From: Cyclostephanos tholiformis
Lineage: Eukaryota > Bacillariophyta > Thalassiosirophyceae > Thalassiosirales > Thalassiosiraceae
NCBI GenBank assembly: GCA_036939975.1
Contig: JALLPB010000208.1
Coordinates: 1-31,006, forward strand
Length of the DNA: 31,006 nt
Reading direction: 5' to 3'
Shown here: positions 30,398 through 31,006 of the stretch, piece after piece
Layout of the letters: each line of letters starts with the position of its first letter
How positions within the stretch are numbered: position 1 is the first letter of the stretch
The notes under the pieces: model-generated
What the model was told of the DNA's origin: nothing
Database searches by the model: none
What the model saw: only the letters and a program-made list of their open reading frames with translations
Position numbers and translations under genes: made by a program

Positions 30398-31006
30398 GAA
30401 TTTTGTCGATGCGTCGCGGCGTGCGCGCGCAGGCAAGGCGGGGGGGGGGGGGACCGTCGAGGAGTTTTTGTGTGTGTGTGTGTGTGGATGTGTGTGTGGA
30501 TGTGATATTATATGCGGAGCGTTGGGATGTTGAAGGGGGGGGAGGAGGAGGAGCGTCCGCCGCGGCCCTGCTATGACTCTCTTTTTAGGGGGAGAACTGT
30601 ATTAATTCATATTCCGGGCAAAATGATGGGGATGTCCGCTGCGGAACCTCTTCGTTAATTGATGTAGTCAGTCGTACTGGGTAGTCGAAGTCGAAGAGAG
30701 GGGAGGGGATGAGACGCTCTTTTATGCGACGGTCGTGCCGCGCCTAACTGAGAGAGGAGGCTCTCGAAGAACCGTCCCACGAGTAATATTTTTTGATGGT
30801 GCACCATCGTGCGCCGCGCCTTCCTTGTTGTGTGAGAGTGTTTGTGTGTTTTCTCGATTTCGTTCTCCAAAAAAAATGGAATTTTTTTTTCTCTCTCTCT
30901 AATAGTAGAGTGGTAGCGATGATCGCTACTGTTAAGATAGTCTACCGTTAAAGCCGGGGCATAAGGAACCCCGGGGCATAAGGGACACTTCTCATTTTCC
31001 TAGATA
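30398..31006. other. 5' flank of the SGNH-like gene; microsatellites
   Basis: No gene is supported. A 13-G run is at 30440-30452, and a GT-type run at about 30470-30487 is followed by diverged TGTGGA units to about 30502. The rest contains C/T-rich tracts. The window ends in an inverted repeat and a 17-bp tandem repeat (listed separately). Confidence 0.5.
30913..30987. repeat. Short inverted repeat followed by a 17-bp tandem duplication
   Basis: GTAGCGAT and its reverse complement ATCGCTAC flank a single base at 30913-30929. From 30954 the unit CCGGGGCATAAGGAACC is repeated at once as CCGGGGCATAAGGGACA (14 of 17 identical). It could be the edge of a repeat element that continues outside the window. 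Confidence 0.6.

Noticed and set aside
1..31006. CRISPR arrays, bacterial operons or rRNA genes
   Set aside because: No regularly spaced repeats, no polycistronic gene packing and no rRNA-like sequence were seen. The genes have spliceosomal introns.

Overview
The window is nuclear DNA of a eukaryotic microalga, most likely a diatom or another stramenopile. The signs are short GT-AG introns (about 80-170 bp), long low-complexity acidic and Ser/Lys-rich protein segments, compact divergent and convergent gene pairs, an RRP1/Nop52 ribosome-biogenesis gene, a tyrosine-recombinase retroelement of the DIRS type, and a PIF/Harbinger transposon with its Myb/trihelix-like partner. I infer the lineage from gene style and did not test it by search.

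Layout. 1-2929 is AT-rich with no supported gene; it holds one strong foldback at 1119-1186. 2930-5641 (minus) encodes a charged, largely disordered protein with a signal peptide; its frame is broken near the end by one in-frame TAG. Head-to-head with it, across about 0.2 kb, is the three-exon RRP1/Nop52 gene (5856-8888, plus), which has a large acidic insertion in its domain, Lys-rich tandem repeats and an RVSF phosphatase-docking motif. 9209-10259 (minus) is a decayed Myb-like gene of the Harbinger-associated type. About 10.5-16.6 kb is a dead DIRS-like retroelement (Gag-like, RT, RNase H remnant, tyrosine recombinase) broken by frameshifts, stops and a deletion. 17913-19427 is a Nudix hydrolase gene of the diphosphoinositol polyphosphate phosphohydrolase type.

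19722-22428 is an apparently intact PIF/Harbinger element: DDE transposase and Myb-like gene tail to tail, imperfect terminal inverted repeats, and a cluster of palindromic subterminal motifs.

23083-28631 is the most striking gene. Four exons encode about 1736 residues: an acyl/aryl-type adenylation domain, a carrier domain with a phosphopantetheine-type serine, then three membrane-plus-hexapeptide-repeat modules. This is the architecture of bacterial epsilon-poly-L-lysine synthase and related NRPS-like terminal domains, here in an intron-containing eukaryotic gene and with an adenylation domain that does not look amino-acid specific. Convergent with it, 158 bp away, is a single-pass membrane protein with an SGNH-hydrolase-like domain (28790-30397, minus). 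The last 0.6 kb holds microsatellites and a short tandem repeat.
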